The notes beneath the pieces are model-generated. The model was not told the origin of the DNA. It searched no databases and worked only from the letters and a program-made list of their open reading frames with translations. Positions 24,816 to 34,000 of a stretch of DNA of 47,347 nt are shown here, piece after piece. Source of the stretch: Lysobacterales bacterium (GTDB lineage: Bacteria; Pseudomonadota; Gammaproteobacteria; Xanthomonadales; SZUA-38); contig JASJDM010000035.1 in NCBI GenBank assembly GCA_030065125.1, positions 1 through 47,347 of the forward strand, in the 5' to 3' direction. Within the stretch, counting starts at the first letter, position 1. The number at the start of each line of letters is the position of its first letter. The position numbers were made by a program, and so were the translations under genes.

Positions 24816-24849
24816 GTTCATTCCGTCTGCTCACACCAATGGAATGAAC
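24816..24849. promoter_or_regulatory. Inverted repeat in the leader of the seven-repeat protein
   Basis: GTTCATTCC (24816-24824) and GGAATGAAC (24841-24849) are perfect nine-base complements separated by 16 bases. The right arm holds the GGAA that would serve as ribosome site for the ATG at 24853. As mRNA the hairpin would hide that site; as DNA it could be an operator. The preceding leader (24719-24815) is AT-rich and repeats CTCAGGA and AAAACTAG twice each. Confidence 0.5.
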
Positions 24850-24852
24850 GCT

Positions 24853-26010
24853 ATGACCCAGCACCTGTCTTGCATCCGCATCGTGATCCTTATTGCGGGC
24901 CTGCTGAACTTCGCATCCCCGGTTGCGGCCCAGGAGGCCTTTCAGGGCAGCAGCCCCGACATTGTTGTCCGCGAGGATGGGAGACCTCTGATTTCTTACC
25001 AGCAGCTTGGCGGTCTTCGCCTGCTGGACTGCAGCAGTCCCCAGTGCACCAATGCCAACGACCGCTTCCTTGTGGGCTCGGGTATAGGCCGACATCGCAT
25101 GGCCATCCGCCAGGACGGCCGCCCCATAATCGCCTACGAAGTGGCGGGCGGCACTGGCGCTGCAGTCTACGACTGCGCAGACGCTGATTGCAGTACCGGC
25201 ACCTCTCGATCCCTGGATCCGGTGATCAAGCCGACGGACTTCGCCATCGTGATCCGGGACGATGGACGACCCCTGATCGCCTATGGTGACTCCGATCTTT
25301 CGGTGCGTCAGACGGTGATTTTTGATTGCGCCGACGTCAACTGCACATCCGGCTCATCGCATATCCCGCCTGGGCAACCAGCAGAGACTGAACAGTACGT
25401 CAATATGAGTCTCAGGGCGTCCGGTGACCCCTTGATCACCGCCAGTCGCGTTGGCGGGTTGATGGTCTACGACTGCGACGATCCGGCCTGCCTCACCGGC
25501 GCCGTCAGCGAACGTGAGGCCCTGAGGATACTGGGCGCAGGCATGGCGGTACGCAGCGACGATACCGCGGTGATTGGCTACGTGGTGATATCCGGCACGG
25601 GTCGGATCAAATTGCTCCCGTGTGGCGATACAGCGTGTGGAACCGGCGCCGTACGCGAAATTGCTTTGACATCCAACACCAGTGTTGACCCCAGCATTGT
25701 CATCAGACCGGCGACCGCGCCGGTATTTGACCGGCCATTCGTGGTCTACCGGCGCAACGGCCAGGACCTGGAGGCTTTCGATTGCGACGATGCCGATTGC
25801 AGTACTGGTTCGGAGCGGACACTGGGAACCGACCCGGCTTCACAGGCTTTCAGCGATCACAGCCTCGCGCTTTCAACCACTGGCACGCCCGTTATTGCCA
25901 ATATCTTCGCAGGGACCATCGGCGTCATCAGCTGCGAAGACGAGGGGTGCGAGAGCTTCAGCCGGCGAACAGTTTTTCCCGAGGGGGTATTCAGCGACAG
26001 CTTCGAATAG
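24853..26010 (+). CDS. Secreted seven-repeat (predicted beta-propeller) protein with F-x-x-S-F-E tail
   Basis: The roughly 385-residue protein has a signal peptide ending SPVAAQ. The mature chain is seven repeats of about 45-50 residues with the pattern I-R-x-D-G-R-P-L-I-A-Y ... D-C-x-D-x-x-C-x-T-G. Clear copies include IVVREDGRPLISY, MAIRQDGRPIIAY and IVIRDDGRPLIAY, with Cys pairs such as DCADADCSTG and DCDDADCSTG. Seven beta-rich repeats fit a seven-bladed propeller, most blades holding a local disulfide. It ends GVFSDSFE, like two other secreted proteins in this window. It is probably extracellular or surface-bound; ligand unknown. The ATG at 24853 has GGAA eight bases upstream; an ATG at 24844 is also in frame. 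Confidence 0.8.
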   Translation: MTQHLSCIRIVILIAGLLNFASPVAAQEAFQGSSPDIVVREDGRPLISYQQLGGLRLLDCSSPQCTNANDRFLVGSGIGRHRMAIRQDGRPIIAYEVAGGTGAAVYDCADADCSTGTSRSLDPVIKPTDFAIVIRDDGRPLIAYGDSDLSVRQTVIFDCADVNCTSGSSHIPPGQPAETEQYVNMSLRASGDPLITASRVGGLMVYDCDDPACLTGAVSEREALRILGAGMAVRSDDTAVIGYVVISGTGRIKLLPCGDTACGTGAVREIALTSNTSVDPSIVIRPATAPVFDRPFVVYRRNGQDLEAFDCDDADCSTGSERTLGTDPASQAFSDHSLALSTTGTPVIANIFAGTIGVISCEDEGCESFSRRTVFPEGVFSDSFE

Positions 26011-26042
26011 CGCAACTGGTGTGAATCAAAAGAACAGCACGG

Positions 26043-26060
26043 CCCTGGACCCTGCCAGGG
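26043..26060. terminator. Short hairpin after the seven-repeat gene
   Basis: CCCTGG (26043-26048) pairs with CCAGGG (26055-26060) over a six-base loop, 32 bases after the stop. The stem is short and no T-tract follows, so this is a weak candidate. Confidence 0.25.
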
Positions 26061-26111
26061 GCTGACGCTGGAGCCGCGCTTTCACCGGGGATTCCTGCTA
26101 GATTGAAGTGA

Positions 26112-26870
26112 GTGGATCTGTTCAGCGCAATATTGCTTGGGGTACTGTTGGCGGCCGTGTACTTCCGGGTGCGTGGCTACTCTTCGGCTTCGGTCAGCCT
26201 GAAGCCCAGGACCTTTCCGCGCGAGAGCAAGCCGAAACCGGTGTGTGCCTTCTGTAAGACTGAGAATTGGTCGAAACTCATGGGAACCGGTGGAACACGA
26301 ATCTGCGGAATCTGTGTCAAAAGCGCATGGATTAAACTGCGCAAATCTCCCAGAACACTGGTGGCAGCTTCAGACGAGGATCGATGCTGTAACTTCTGTC
26401 TACGGTCCCAGCGAGCCGTGCCGCGCATGGTGGCTTGTGGCGACCAGTCCATCTGCTCGGATTGTCTGGAAGGATTTGCCGTGCAGATTAGGTCGGTCCT
26501 GTCTCGGCGGGATGCAATACGCCACGCTCACCTCAAGCGTAGGGCGCTGAGGGCAAACCTGACGCCCGAGGAAATGCAGGTTCTGGAATTCAGGTTTTTG
26601 GGATTCAGCAAGACTGAAATCGCTGCAAAGTTGGGCCTGTCTCCCCGTTCCGTGGATAAGCTGATGCGAAGGGCCACCAGACTGCGCAGGGGACCATTCC
26701 GTCCGGACGACAACGAGCCGCCTCCCGCTGCCGCCATGGCAGCGCGGCCGTTTCATTACACCAGGACCGACGCCGTGGCCCGCCACCCCCAGGTTCCCTC
26801 CCGGCGGCCCCGCGGTGGCCGGGTAGTCCCGCTATGGCCTGACCAGGGTCAGACACGCCCCGACAAATGA
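26112..26870 (+). CDS. Membrane-anchored double ClpX-type zinc finger plus LuxR-type HTH protein
   Basis: The 252-residue protein starts at GTG. Residues 3-18 are a single hydrophobic helix (LFSAILLGVLLAAVYF). Two Cys4 modules follow, resembling the ClpX N-terminal zinc-binding domain: C45-x2-C48...C65-x2-C68 (CAFCK ... RICGICVKS) and C93-x2-C96...C115-x2-C118 (CCNFC ... SICSDCLEGF). Residues 150-192 form a GerE/LuxR-type helix-turn-helix (LTPEEMQVLEFRFLGFSKTE, then IAAKLGLSPRSVDKLM). The last 55 residues are Pro/Arg-rich and probably disordered. I do not know a named family with this architecture. A membrane-bound DNA-binding regulator, or a ClpX-like substrate/adaptor reader coupled to transcription, are both inferences. 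Confidence 0.7.
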   Translation: MDLFSAILLGVLLAAVYFRVRGYSSASVSLKPRTFPRESKPKPVCAFCKTENWSKLMGTGGTRICGICVKSAWIKLRKSPRTLVAASDEDRCCNFCLRSQRAVPRMVACGDQSICSDCLEGFAVQIRSVLSRRDAIRHAHLKRRALRANLTPEEMQVLEFRFLGFSKTEIAAKLGLSPRSVDKLMRRATRLRRGPFRPDDNEPPPAAAMAARPFHYTRTDAVARHPQVPSRRPRGGRVVPLWPDQGQTRPDK

Positions 26871-26897
26871 GCAGGGCGGGGATTCAACGCGGTGCGG

Positions 26898-28814
26898 CTA
26901 GTTCATCGACGCTGCACCTTCAGCGGTGCAGTTCATCAGCGCCGGATTTCCCAGGGTGCCCGCCCCCGCGTCTTCGGCCTGAAGGATTTCGGGCGCCGAC
27001 AGGGTAATGGTTCCGTCCACCGTGCATTGATCCCCCCCTGCTGGAATTACGCAATCCATGCTGTCGCCCTGAAACGCGAAATCGGACAGTCGAATGGTCG
27101 TGTCAGCGGCCAGGCTGTCTGCCGACAGAGCAAAACAACTGAAGCGTCTGATGGTGATGTCGCCCGGGTGAGCCGGGTTGTAGCGATAGTAGACCTCGTT
27201 CTGGGCCACGGCCCGAACGTAAAAATTAAAAAAGACCGGCGGGCTCAAGCCGCCGTCGAGCACGTTCAATTCGTCTGCTTCGATAGTGGTCCCCAGCGCC
27301 AGGCTGAGAGATTCGCCCCGGATATTGCCACCCACGGTCAGGTCAGAGTTGATCACGTTGACGTCGCCAACGAATTCCGCCGCGATCGTCGCGTTGATGC
27401 TCGCCACCGCACGAAGCGCTTTGGCGTTGGTGCCGGTGGCGTTCGCACTGATTGCCGTGCTGCCGTCGCCGTTTACCGTAGCGCTGATACCGCGTAACAG
27501 GGAACCGGAATCAAGGACTCGAAACCTGGTGTTTGGGTCGGTTCCTCCGACGCCGGCACGCCCATCGGATGTGAGCGAAAATGACGCGTTGAACGTAATC
27601 GGGTCCGCCCCCGCCGGCGCCGTCAAGAAATTCACGTCACCGGCCGGCGTCACCTCCTGCAGGTAGGCGCCCAGGTTATCATCGAATCGATTCCAGCCGG
27701 AGTCGAAGAAGGCGTTTTTTGCCACGCTGGAGAATCCGGCGGGACCGGCGTGCAGGCCGATGGCGCTGCCCTGCTGACTGTCGGAGAATACCAGCACGCC
27801 ATGCTGATCGGGGCCGGTATTGACCGTCAGCGTGCTTTCGCCGCTGAAGAACGGCGCGGCCGTTCCCATGGCCACCAGCCCGTCAGGATGAAAAGCAACC
27901 CGCACCGGGTTGATCCCGTAGGACGGATCGCTGCCAAAGGTAAAGAACAGGCGGTCACCGGCAGCCGCCGTCCGTTTGACCATGGCCCATTTGCTGACCA
28001 GGGCGCCGCCGGTCATTTCGCCCAGTACGATTCCTGATCCGAAGCCGCCACCCCCGGTGCTGTAAAGACCCAGGATCGAGTCCGATGCCTCCAGCAACAT
28101 TTCTTCACCGAACAGGGCGCTGGGGTCAGCGGCCAGGCCCAGGTCATTGGAGGAAGCATGCAGCAAGGCCAGTGGGTCGCTGTTTCCGATTCCGACGTTG
28201 CCGGCGGGATAGTAGGTCGCCGTGCTGTTGAGCAGCCACTGGGAATCGCCCATGGGTCCGGCGGGACCCACCGGACCCTGGATTCCCGGAGGGCCCTGCA
28301 TCCCTGGATCGCCCTGCAAGCCCTGGTCTCCCGCCGGGCCCTGCATTCCTGGCGGCCCCTGTTCGCCCGGCAGCCCCGGCTCGCCCTGTGGGCCCTGTAA
28401 TCCCTGGGGACCCGCCGGCCCGGGATTGCCATCCAGGGCAAACAGCGCGTAGGGCGTAGGCGTCACGGACTGACGTGGCGCCAATACGGTGAAATCACCG
28501 CTGCCCATGGGGCGCACGGCGATCTCGAGCCAGCGCTGGCCCCCATCAAAAACACCGTCACCGACATCAACATTGACGCTGAAGCGGCCTTCATTAAGCG
28601 TCACTGCCAGCCGCACATCGTTAACGCCGATCTGGGCGCCATCGAATTCTGCGTCCCAGAGGGAAAAGTCGAAATCAACCGCCCCGTTGACCGGCGCGCC
28701 GTCAAGCACCAGTTCGCCCTGGTAAGTGAAGACCTCGGCAACGGCCAGGCTGGTGTGAACCACCAGCAGGACCACCAGCAAAGCCTTACTCAAAACCGTC
28801 ATCAAAAACCGCAT
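26898..28814 (-). CDS. Secreted collagen-like (Gly-X-Y) fibre protein
   Basis: The 638-residue protein has a signal peptide ([20 protein letters not shown]...). A beta-rich N-terminal domain (about 25-125) contains [20 protein letters not shown] and a PTPYALFAL closing motif often found before such repeats. Then come 21 uninterrupted Gly-X-Y triplets (28242-28430) such as [13 protein letters not shown], followed by a long beta-rich head with the tail-fibre-like [18 protein letters not shown]. The product is likely a trimeric extracellular fibre. It ends GAASMN, so it lacks the F-x-x-G-F-E tail of its neighbour. The ATG at 28814 has GGAGG about eight bases upstream and overlaps the end of the upstream 82-residue gene, indicating translational coupling. 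Confidence 0.82.
   Translation of the reverse strand: MRFLMTVLSKALLVVLLVVHTSLAVAEVFTYQGELVLDGAPVNGAVDFDFSLWDAEFDGAQIGVNDVRLAVTLNEGRFSVNVDVGDGVFDGGQRWLEIAVRPMGSGDFTVLAPRQSVTPTPYALFALDGNPGPAGPQGLQGPQGEPGLPGEQGPPGMQGPAGDQGLQGDPGMQGPPGIQGPVGPAGPMGDSQWLLNSTATYYPAGNVGIGNSDPLALLHASSNDLGLAADPSALFGEEMLLEASDSILGLYSTGGGGFGSGIVLGEMTGGALVSKWAMVKRTAAAGDRLFFTFGSDPSYGINPVRVAFHPDGLVAMGTAAPFFSGESTLTVNTGPDQHGVLVFSDSQQGSAIGLHAGPAGFSSVAKNAFFDSGWNRFDDNLGAYLQEVTPAGDVNFLTAPAGADPITFNASFSLTSDGRAGVGGTDPNTRFRVLDSGSLLRGISATVNGDGSTAISANATGTNAKALRAVASINATIAAEFVGDVNVINSDLTVGGNIRGESLSLALGTTIEADELNVLDGGLSPPVFFNFYVRAVAQNEVYYRYNPAHPGDITIRRFSCFALSADSLAADTTIRLSDFAFQGDSMDCVIPAGGDQCTVDGTITLSAPEILQAEDAGAGTLGNPALMNCTAEGAASMN
28242..28430 (-). 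repeat. Collagen-like Gly-X-Y coding repeat, 21 triplets
   Basis: Nine-base periodic sequence within the fibre gene encodes 21 consecutive Gly-X-Y triplets. Pro fills many X sites and Gln, Pro or Ala the Y sites. It is a coding tandem repeat, prone to length change by slippage, and not a CRISPR or intergenic repeat. Confidence 0.85.
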
Positions 28815-29034
28815 CGTTCTGCCCTCCGGGCCAGATTCCACCGTTGAGTGCCAGGCCCTGCCCCCGCATGCTCTCCACACCGGCCTGGCCGATGGCTCCC
28901 CGCAGGCTGATTTGCCCCTCCAGCGTCACCGCGCTGGATTCTCCGCCGCCGTGGGTACCGGTCCGGTACAGCCGGTACTCCGGGTCCACTCCCGTGGTGG
29001 CGTGAATCAGTAGCAATAGAAGGAGCTGTGACAT
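28786..29034 (-). CDS. Short secreted protein carrying the F-x-x-G-F-E tail
   Basis: The 82-residue protein has a short hydrophobic N-terminus ([15 protein letters not shown]). A module follows, [20 protein letters not shown] then LNGGIWPGG, that resembles the 'GxIGQxxxxxLxGGxxxLxGGFW' segment found near the ends of several secreted proteins. It ends [11 protein letters not shown]. The layout is essentially signal peptide, one small module and terminal tag. It lies upstream of the collagen-like gene, whose start overlaps its 3' end by 29 bases. This overlap and the shared tail make a chance reading frame unlikely, though its small size leaves doubt. Function is unknown; it may be a minor fibre or surface component. 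Confidence 0.6.
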   Translation of the reverse strand: MSQLLLLLLIHATTGVDPEYRLYRTGTHGGGESSAVTLEGQISLRGAIGQAGVESMRGQGLALNGGIWPGGQNDAVFDDGFE

Positions 29035-29188
29035 TGACGGTCTCGCCCTGGCGTTAACTAAGTAAACGCCGCCGCCGGAAAAACCGAACAGAATTGCAGG
29101 AAACGAGGTTGGGTGGCCAGTTGGGCCGCGGTTACATGGAGTGGAGCCCGGACCGCGCCAACGGCGCTATGCGGTGCTGTCAGTTCGC

Positions 29189-29710
29189 TCAGGGGCTGCC
29201 GCGAACCGCTCTGGCCAAAGACGCCAGAGTCGACACCGAAAGCGCCAGAATTGTTGCCGCTGCCACAACCACCAGCGCTTCCGCCATGGTCACGCCGAAC
29301 AGCAGGTAAGGCGTATAGCCACAGAGCTCGGTGGCTTCGAATATGGACGGCCACCATTCGTGGAGCGGCAGCCAGGATGGAAAGCCGGATCCCAGCTCGC
29401 AGCTGCTGAAGATAAACCCGCGCTCAACGCCCAATGTCTGCCAGCTGGAATACAGCAAGCCGCCTGCCATCCCCAGTAATCCCAGGTGGGCCAACCCGTT
29501 CAGCGCGTTCTGCCGGCGCACCAGAAAGCCCAGCACGGCCAGCATCATGCCCCCCAGGATCCAGGCACGGACGTGGGAACACAGCGTACAGGGCCCGTAG
29601 TCGAGCCCGTACTGGTAGAACAGGGCCACGGCCTCCATGGCCAGGCCAATACCGATGATGCCCAGCCAGAACCAGGCGCTTTGGTTGATGTTGTTGAGTC
29701 GCTGAATCAC
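29189..29710 (-). CDS. dsbB: Disulfide bond formation protein B
   Basis: The roughly 173-residue inner-membrane protein has four hydrophobic helices and the two DsbB cysteine pairs: YGPCTLCSHVR (CxxC, in the first periplasmic loop) and SSCELGSG with FEATELCGYTPY in the second loop. DsbB reoxidises DsbA and passes electrons to quinone. The GTG at 29710 is preferred because it gives the family's usual length and aligns the IQRLNNINQSAWFWLG start with E. coli DsbB; the frame stays open to an ATG at 29803, which would overlap the amidohydrolase gene by 71 bases. It lies 22 bases after that gene. Nearby cysteine-paired secreted proteins are plausible clients. Confidence 0.88.
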   Translation of the reverse strand: MIQRLNNINQSAWFWLGIIGIGLAMEAVALFYQYGLDYGPCTLCSHVRAWILGGMMLAVLGFLVRRQNALNGLAHLGLLGMAGGLLYSSWQTLGVERGFIFSSCELGSGFPSWLPLHEWWPSIFEATELCGYTPYLLFGVTMAEALVVVAAATILALSVSTLASLARAVRGSP

Positions 29711-29732
29711 CCGCCGTGTCCACTGCCGGCGT

Positions 29733-31037
29733 TCAGTTACCGGCTCCTGTCTGCTCACCGTACTTTGACTTGTAGCGCTGGTAAAGTTCCTGCTGCATGC
29801 CATTCAGTCGCACGGATTTGCCCCGTATGAAGGCGTGCTCCAGCTGGTTGCCACGCATGTCCAGGGCATCCCCCCTGGATACAAAAAGGGTAGCGTCCTT
29901 GCCGACCTCCAGGGAACCCACCCGGTCGTCGATACCCAGTACACGGGCGTTGCTCAGGGTGATCATCTCCAGGGCGCCTTCCCAGCCCAGCCCGTAAGCC
30001 GCTGCCGTGCCCGCCGCGAAGGGCAGGTTGCGCGCGTTCATGATGCTGGGGTAGCTCAGGCCGACGGTCAGTCCCGCGTCAACCAGCAGCGCCGGAAGGC
30101 GGAACGGCAGATCGATGTCGTCGTGAGCCCGGGGTGGCGTGTTGTGAGTGCCCTCAACAATCACCGGAATGTCATGGGCTGCCAGGTAGTCCACGATGTC
30201 CAGCAGGATCTCATCGCCGCTGACGACGATGTTCTGCACGCCGATCTCCCTGAGAAACTCCAGCCCGGCCAGCAGATCACCGCTGGACTCCGCATCCAGG
30301 AACAGTCGCAGGCTGCCGTCGAACAGGCCCTGCAGGGCCGCCAGTTTCAGGTTGGTCCCGGCGGGGTTCGGATCATCACCGTAGGCTTTGGCGTCCAGGA
30401 ACAGTGACTGAATTTCCGCCATCTGGCGTTCGTAGTCCGGGTTCGGCGCGAAGTTGAAGGAAAACGTGGTCCAGTCGAACCGCCCGCGCTTTTTCGATGG
30501 CCAGTTCACATGCAGCGCGTCGTCGGCCTTCAGCGCTGCGTCTTCCCAGTTCCATCCGTCCATCTCCATCACCGAAGACAGTCCGGAAACCAGTCCTCCG
30601 ATGGGGCTGACCTGGGCCACGAGCACGCCGTTAAACCGGGTTGTGGGAATCAACTCCGAATCAGTGTTATAGGCAATGAGCGAGCGCACGCTGGGGTTCA
30701 GTTCACCCCGCTCCTGCTTGTCGATGGTATGGCGCAGCGCGCCCACCTCTTCCAGGCCAATCTGGTTGTCCGGCAGTACGAACCCCGGGTAGACCCGCAG
30801 CCCGGAAACGTCAACCACCTCGTGCCCCTCAGCATCAAAGCCTGAGGCCGGCCCCACCACCGTGATGCGGCCCGCGTCGAAGGCAACAACGCCATTTTCG
30901 ATGGTCTCGCCGGTGCCGGTATGAATGGTTCCGCCGACCAGGGCGATGGGACCTGACTGGGGCTTGCCGGGCTCCGGCGGCAGGGCGTGGGCCGATTGAA
31001 AAGCTGCAATCAACAGTATGAAAACAATCCTTCTCAT
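29733..31037 (-). CDS. Secreted amidohydrolase-superfamily protein lacking the HxH metal motif
   Basis: The 434-residue protein has a signal peptide (MRRIVFILLIAAFQSAHA) and an imidazolonepropionase-like amidohydrolase layout: ALVGGTIHTGTGETIENGVV, VVDVSGLRVYPGF, and the C-terminal VGSLEVGKDATLFV. After the first beta-strand, where family members have D-x-H-x-H, it reads PGFVLPDNQIG, so both metal-binding histidines are missing. Later strands do hold short motifs such as VEGTHNTPP. It may be catalytically inactive or a partner of the larger amidohydrolase, whose stop overlaps its start by four bases (ATGA). Heteromeric function with that neighbour is an inference; no substrate can be named. 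Confidence 0.82.
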   Translation of the reverse strand: MRRIVFILLIAAFQSAHALPPEPGKPQSGPIALVGGTIHTGTGETIENGVVAFDAGRITVVGPASGFDAEGHEVVDVSGLRVYPGFVLPDNQIGLEEVGALRHTIDKQERGELNPSVRSLIAYNTDSELIPTTRFNGVLVAQVSPIGGLVSGLSSVMEMDGWNWEDAALKADDALHVNWPSKKRGRFDWTTFSFNFAPNPDYERQMAEIQSLFLDAKAYGDDPNPAGTNLKLAALQGLFDGSLRLFLDAESSGDLLAGLEFLREIGVQNIVVSGDEILLDIVDYLAAHDIPVIVEGTHNTPPRAHDDIDLPFRLPALLVDAGLTVGLSYPSIMNARNLPFAAGTAAAYGLGWEGALEMITLSNARVLGIDDRVGSLEVGKDATLFVSRGDALDMRGNQLEHAFIRGKSVRLNGMQQELYQRYKSKYGEQTGAGN

Positions 31038-34000
31038 TGGGCCAGCCCTCCTGCGGCCAGGTGATGTTCGTAGCCATGAATGCTGTCACAGTGAAACTCT
31101 CGCGGCGCCCAGCCACCTGCCGGCCGGGTCTTTTCGCCGTTGGCCTTGGCTGCCAGCGCCTTGCTGACCAGCCGGGCCCGCTCGGAACGAATCATGTCCC
31201 GCGAGCTGACGTCCGCCGCTTCGTCGAAATAGACGATGCCGTCCACCAGGGTCATTTTCGGACGGGCGTAGATCGAAAGCGGATGATCATTCCACAACAC
31301 AATGTCCGCGTCCTTGCCCTCGGCGATGGAGCCCATGCGATGATCCAGGCGCAACATCTTTGCCGGGTTCAGGGTCACCATCTTGAATGCTTCGACCTCA
31401 TCCACCTCTCCGTATTTCACCGATTTCGCGGCCTCCTGGTTCAGCCGTCGCGACATCTCAGAGCTGTCGGAGTTGATCGCGACGTTGACGCCCGCCTGGT
31501 GCATCAGCGCCGGCCCATAGGGAATGGCGTAACGGACCTCCCACTTGTAGGCCCACCAGTCAGAAAAGGAAGACCCCGCGGCGCCGTGGGCCGCCATTTT
31601 GTCGGCCACCTTGTAGCCCTCGAGGATGTGGGTGAAGGTGTTGACCTGGAAGTCAAAATCTTCGGCCACCTTCATCAGCATGTTGATCTCGGACTGAACG
31701 TAGGAGTGACAGCTGATCAGACGCTCGCCCTGGAGGACTTCAACCATGGCGTCCAGGGCAAGGTCCCGCCGGGGTGACGGTGTCCGGGCCCGTTCACGGC
31801 GCGACAGATCGTTCCAGGCATCCCACGAGCGCTGATAATCCTGGGCCGCGGTAAATGCATCGACGAACACCTGCTCCACACCCATGCGCGTTTGCGGATA
31901 GCGTACCGATGCGGCATTGCCCGACCGCTTGACGTTCTCACCCAGGGCAAACTTGATGCGTGGCTGGGCCCCATCGATCAGCATCTCCCGGGGCAGTGCA
32001 CCCCAGCGCATCTTGACGATGGCTGATTGCCCGCCAATGGGATTGGCCGAGCCGTGCAGCAACTGGGCCGCGGTCACGCCGCCGGCCAGGTTGCGGTAAA
32101 TGCTGATGTCGTCGGAATTGATCGCGTCCTCCATACGCACCATGCCGGAGTTGGTGGCGATGTCATTCACGTTGCGCAGGGCGATGTGGGAGTGCTCGTC
32201 GATGATCCCCGGAGTCAGGTGCAGCCCGGTGGCATCGATCTCCCGGGCAGAACCCGCTGAAAGATCGGTACCGACGGCCTGAATGCGGCCGTTGCGGACC
32301 AGGACATCAGCATTTTCGACGATACCGTCACCTTCCAGGGTCCATACCGTGGCATCTCGAAAGACCAGCGTTTCCTGCTCGGGCTTTTCGGTCCAGCCGT
32401 AGGCCATGAACGGAAAGGTCACGGGCCCCGGCGGCGCCTGGTCCGCGGCAGCGGGTTTACCGTTTTCGGATTTCTTCTCTTCATCCGGCTGCCCTTCCGC
32501 TGCAGCGGCCGCCGGCTTGGCTGACCAGGCAAGCCACTGCCCATCACTGTCCTGACCAGACCCTTGCCACTGGTCGTCGCTGACCCAGCCGCTCAGCCGG
32601 ATGACCTGATCTTCGCTGCTGGGCCGGAAACTCAGGCCCACCTGGCTTCCGTCGAAGCGGACCTGGACGGTTTGCTTGCTGTCTTCCGGACCCAGGATGT
32701 GAGCCTTGGGTTTTGCCGGTTCGCCGGTGATTTCCAGGTCAAAGGTCTGCTCACCCACGGTCAACTGGTAGTTGCCGCTGCGATCTTCCGCGGGCGGGGA
32801 CATCTCGAAGCGCTGACCACGGATCCAGTTCTCCTGGATCACGCTGCCCTTCTCAAACAGCGGTTTGGAAGTCACCAGGAAATTGGCCAGGGAACCGGGC
32901 TGAAGCGTGCCCACCTGGGCTTCCACACCCAGCATGCTGGCGGGATTTCGGGTTAAAGCCGCCAGGGCATCGGACTCACTGAGGCCGTGCTCCACGGCCT
33001 TGCGCAGGTTTTTCCAGAACCCTTTGTCGGCATTGCTGCTGGTGATGGCGAACTGTACGCCGGCCTCCGCCAGGACGCCTGGATTGCCGGGCGCCAGTTC
33101 CCAGTGCTTCATGTCGGCCAGGGTGACGCGCCTGGCTTCCCAGGGATTAGATACGTCCGGGGCGTCGGGGAACTTGATGGGGACGATCAGTTTGGCACCG
33201 GTTTCCTTGACGGCCTGTATTCGCCGATACTCATCGCCACCGCTGCGAATGATGAACTGCTGCCCCAGTTCATCGCCGATGCGGTCAGCCAGCAGCAGTG
33301 CGTTCCAGTCCCCTACCTCGAAAATCTGGGGCAGACTGCGATGGCGCAGCCAGGCGTCCAGGGACTGGTCGGTGAAAGGCCGGGGTGACTGCGCTTCGTA
33401 CCACTCGGCATCGATCTCGGTCTGCCGCAGCAGTGAAGCGGTCCCCATAATGGAAATCGGGAAGGATTGCCTGGAACTGCCCTTGCGAAATGACAGGAAC
33501 GCGGCGGCATCAGAAGAAAGCATGGACTCGGCGTCCCCGTCTCCGCCCAGGGTCACCAGGGCCCCGGAGCCCCGGGCGATACCGTCGGCCATATGGCTCA
33601 GCACAGTGCTGAACCCAAGCTTACGGTAGGCCGAGGCGGCCTTGTCATCAGCGGTCAGCATGTCCGCGGCGCGATACTCGCTGCGAATGGCTTGGTTGAC
33701 GTTGAACGCCCCCTTTTTTTCCGAGTTCAGCGTTTCCGGCTGGTTGAAGGAAAAGCGCCCCGGCTTTTCCGGCTCCGGCAGGCCATAGCCGCTGTGCAGG
33801 TCAATCAGGCCCGGATATACGTAGCGGCCGTTAAGTTCCATGATGACGTAGCCGGCGGGCACCTCCTGGCCGGAGGTCAACACGTCCACCACTCGGCCCT
33901 GGCGAATCAGCAGCGTAGCCTGCTCGCGCACGGTATCGGGATCGATGGTGATCGTAGCGCCGGTCAGGGCCAGGGCACCCGACCTCGGGTCGGAAATGTC

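Noticed and set aside
28242..28430. Regular repeats that could be mistaken for a CRISPR or minisatellite
   Set aside because: The period is nine bases and in frame, encoding Gly-X-Y triplets; there are no spacers.
29050..29070. GGCGTT/AACGCC inverted repeat downstream of dsbB
   Set aside because: Only six base pairs and no T-tract; not strong enough to call a terminator.
29711..29803. Longer N-terminus for DsbB from the ATG at 29803
   Set aside because: It would overlap the amidohydrolase by 71 bases, exceeds the family length, and has no ribosome site; the GTG at 29710 aligns with known DsbB starts.
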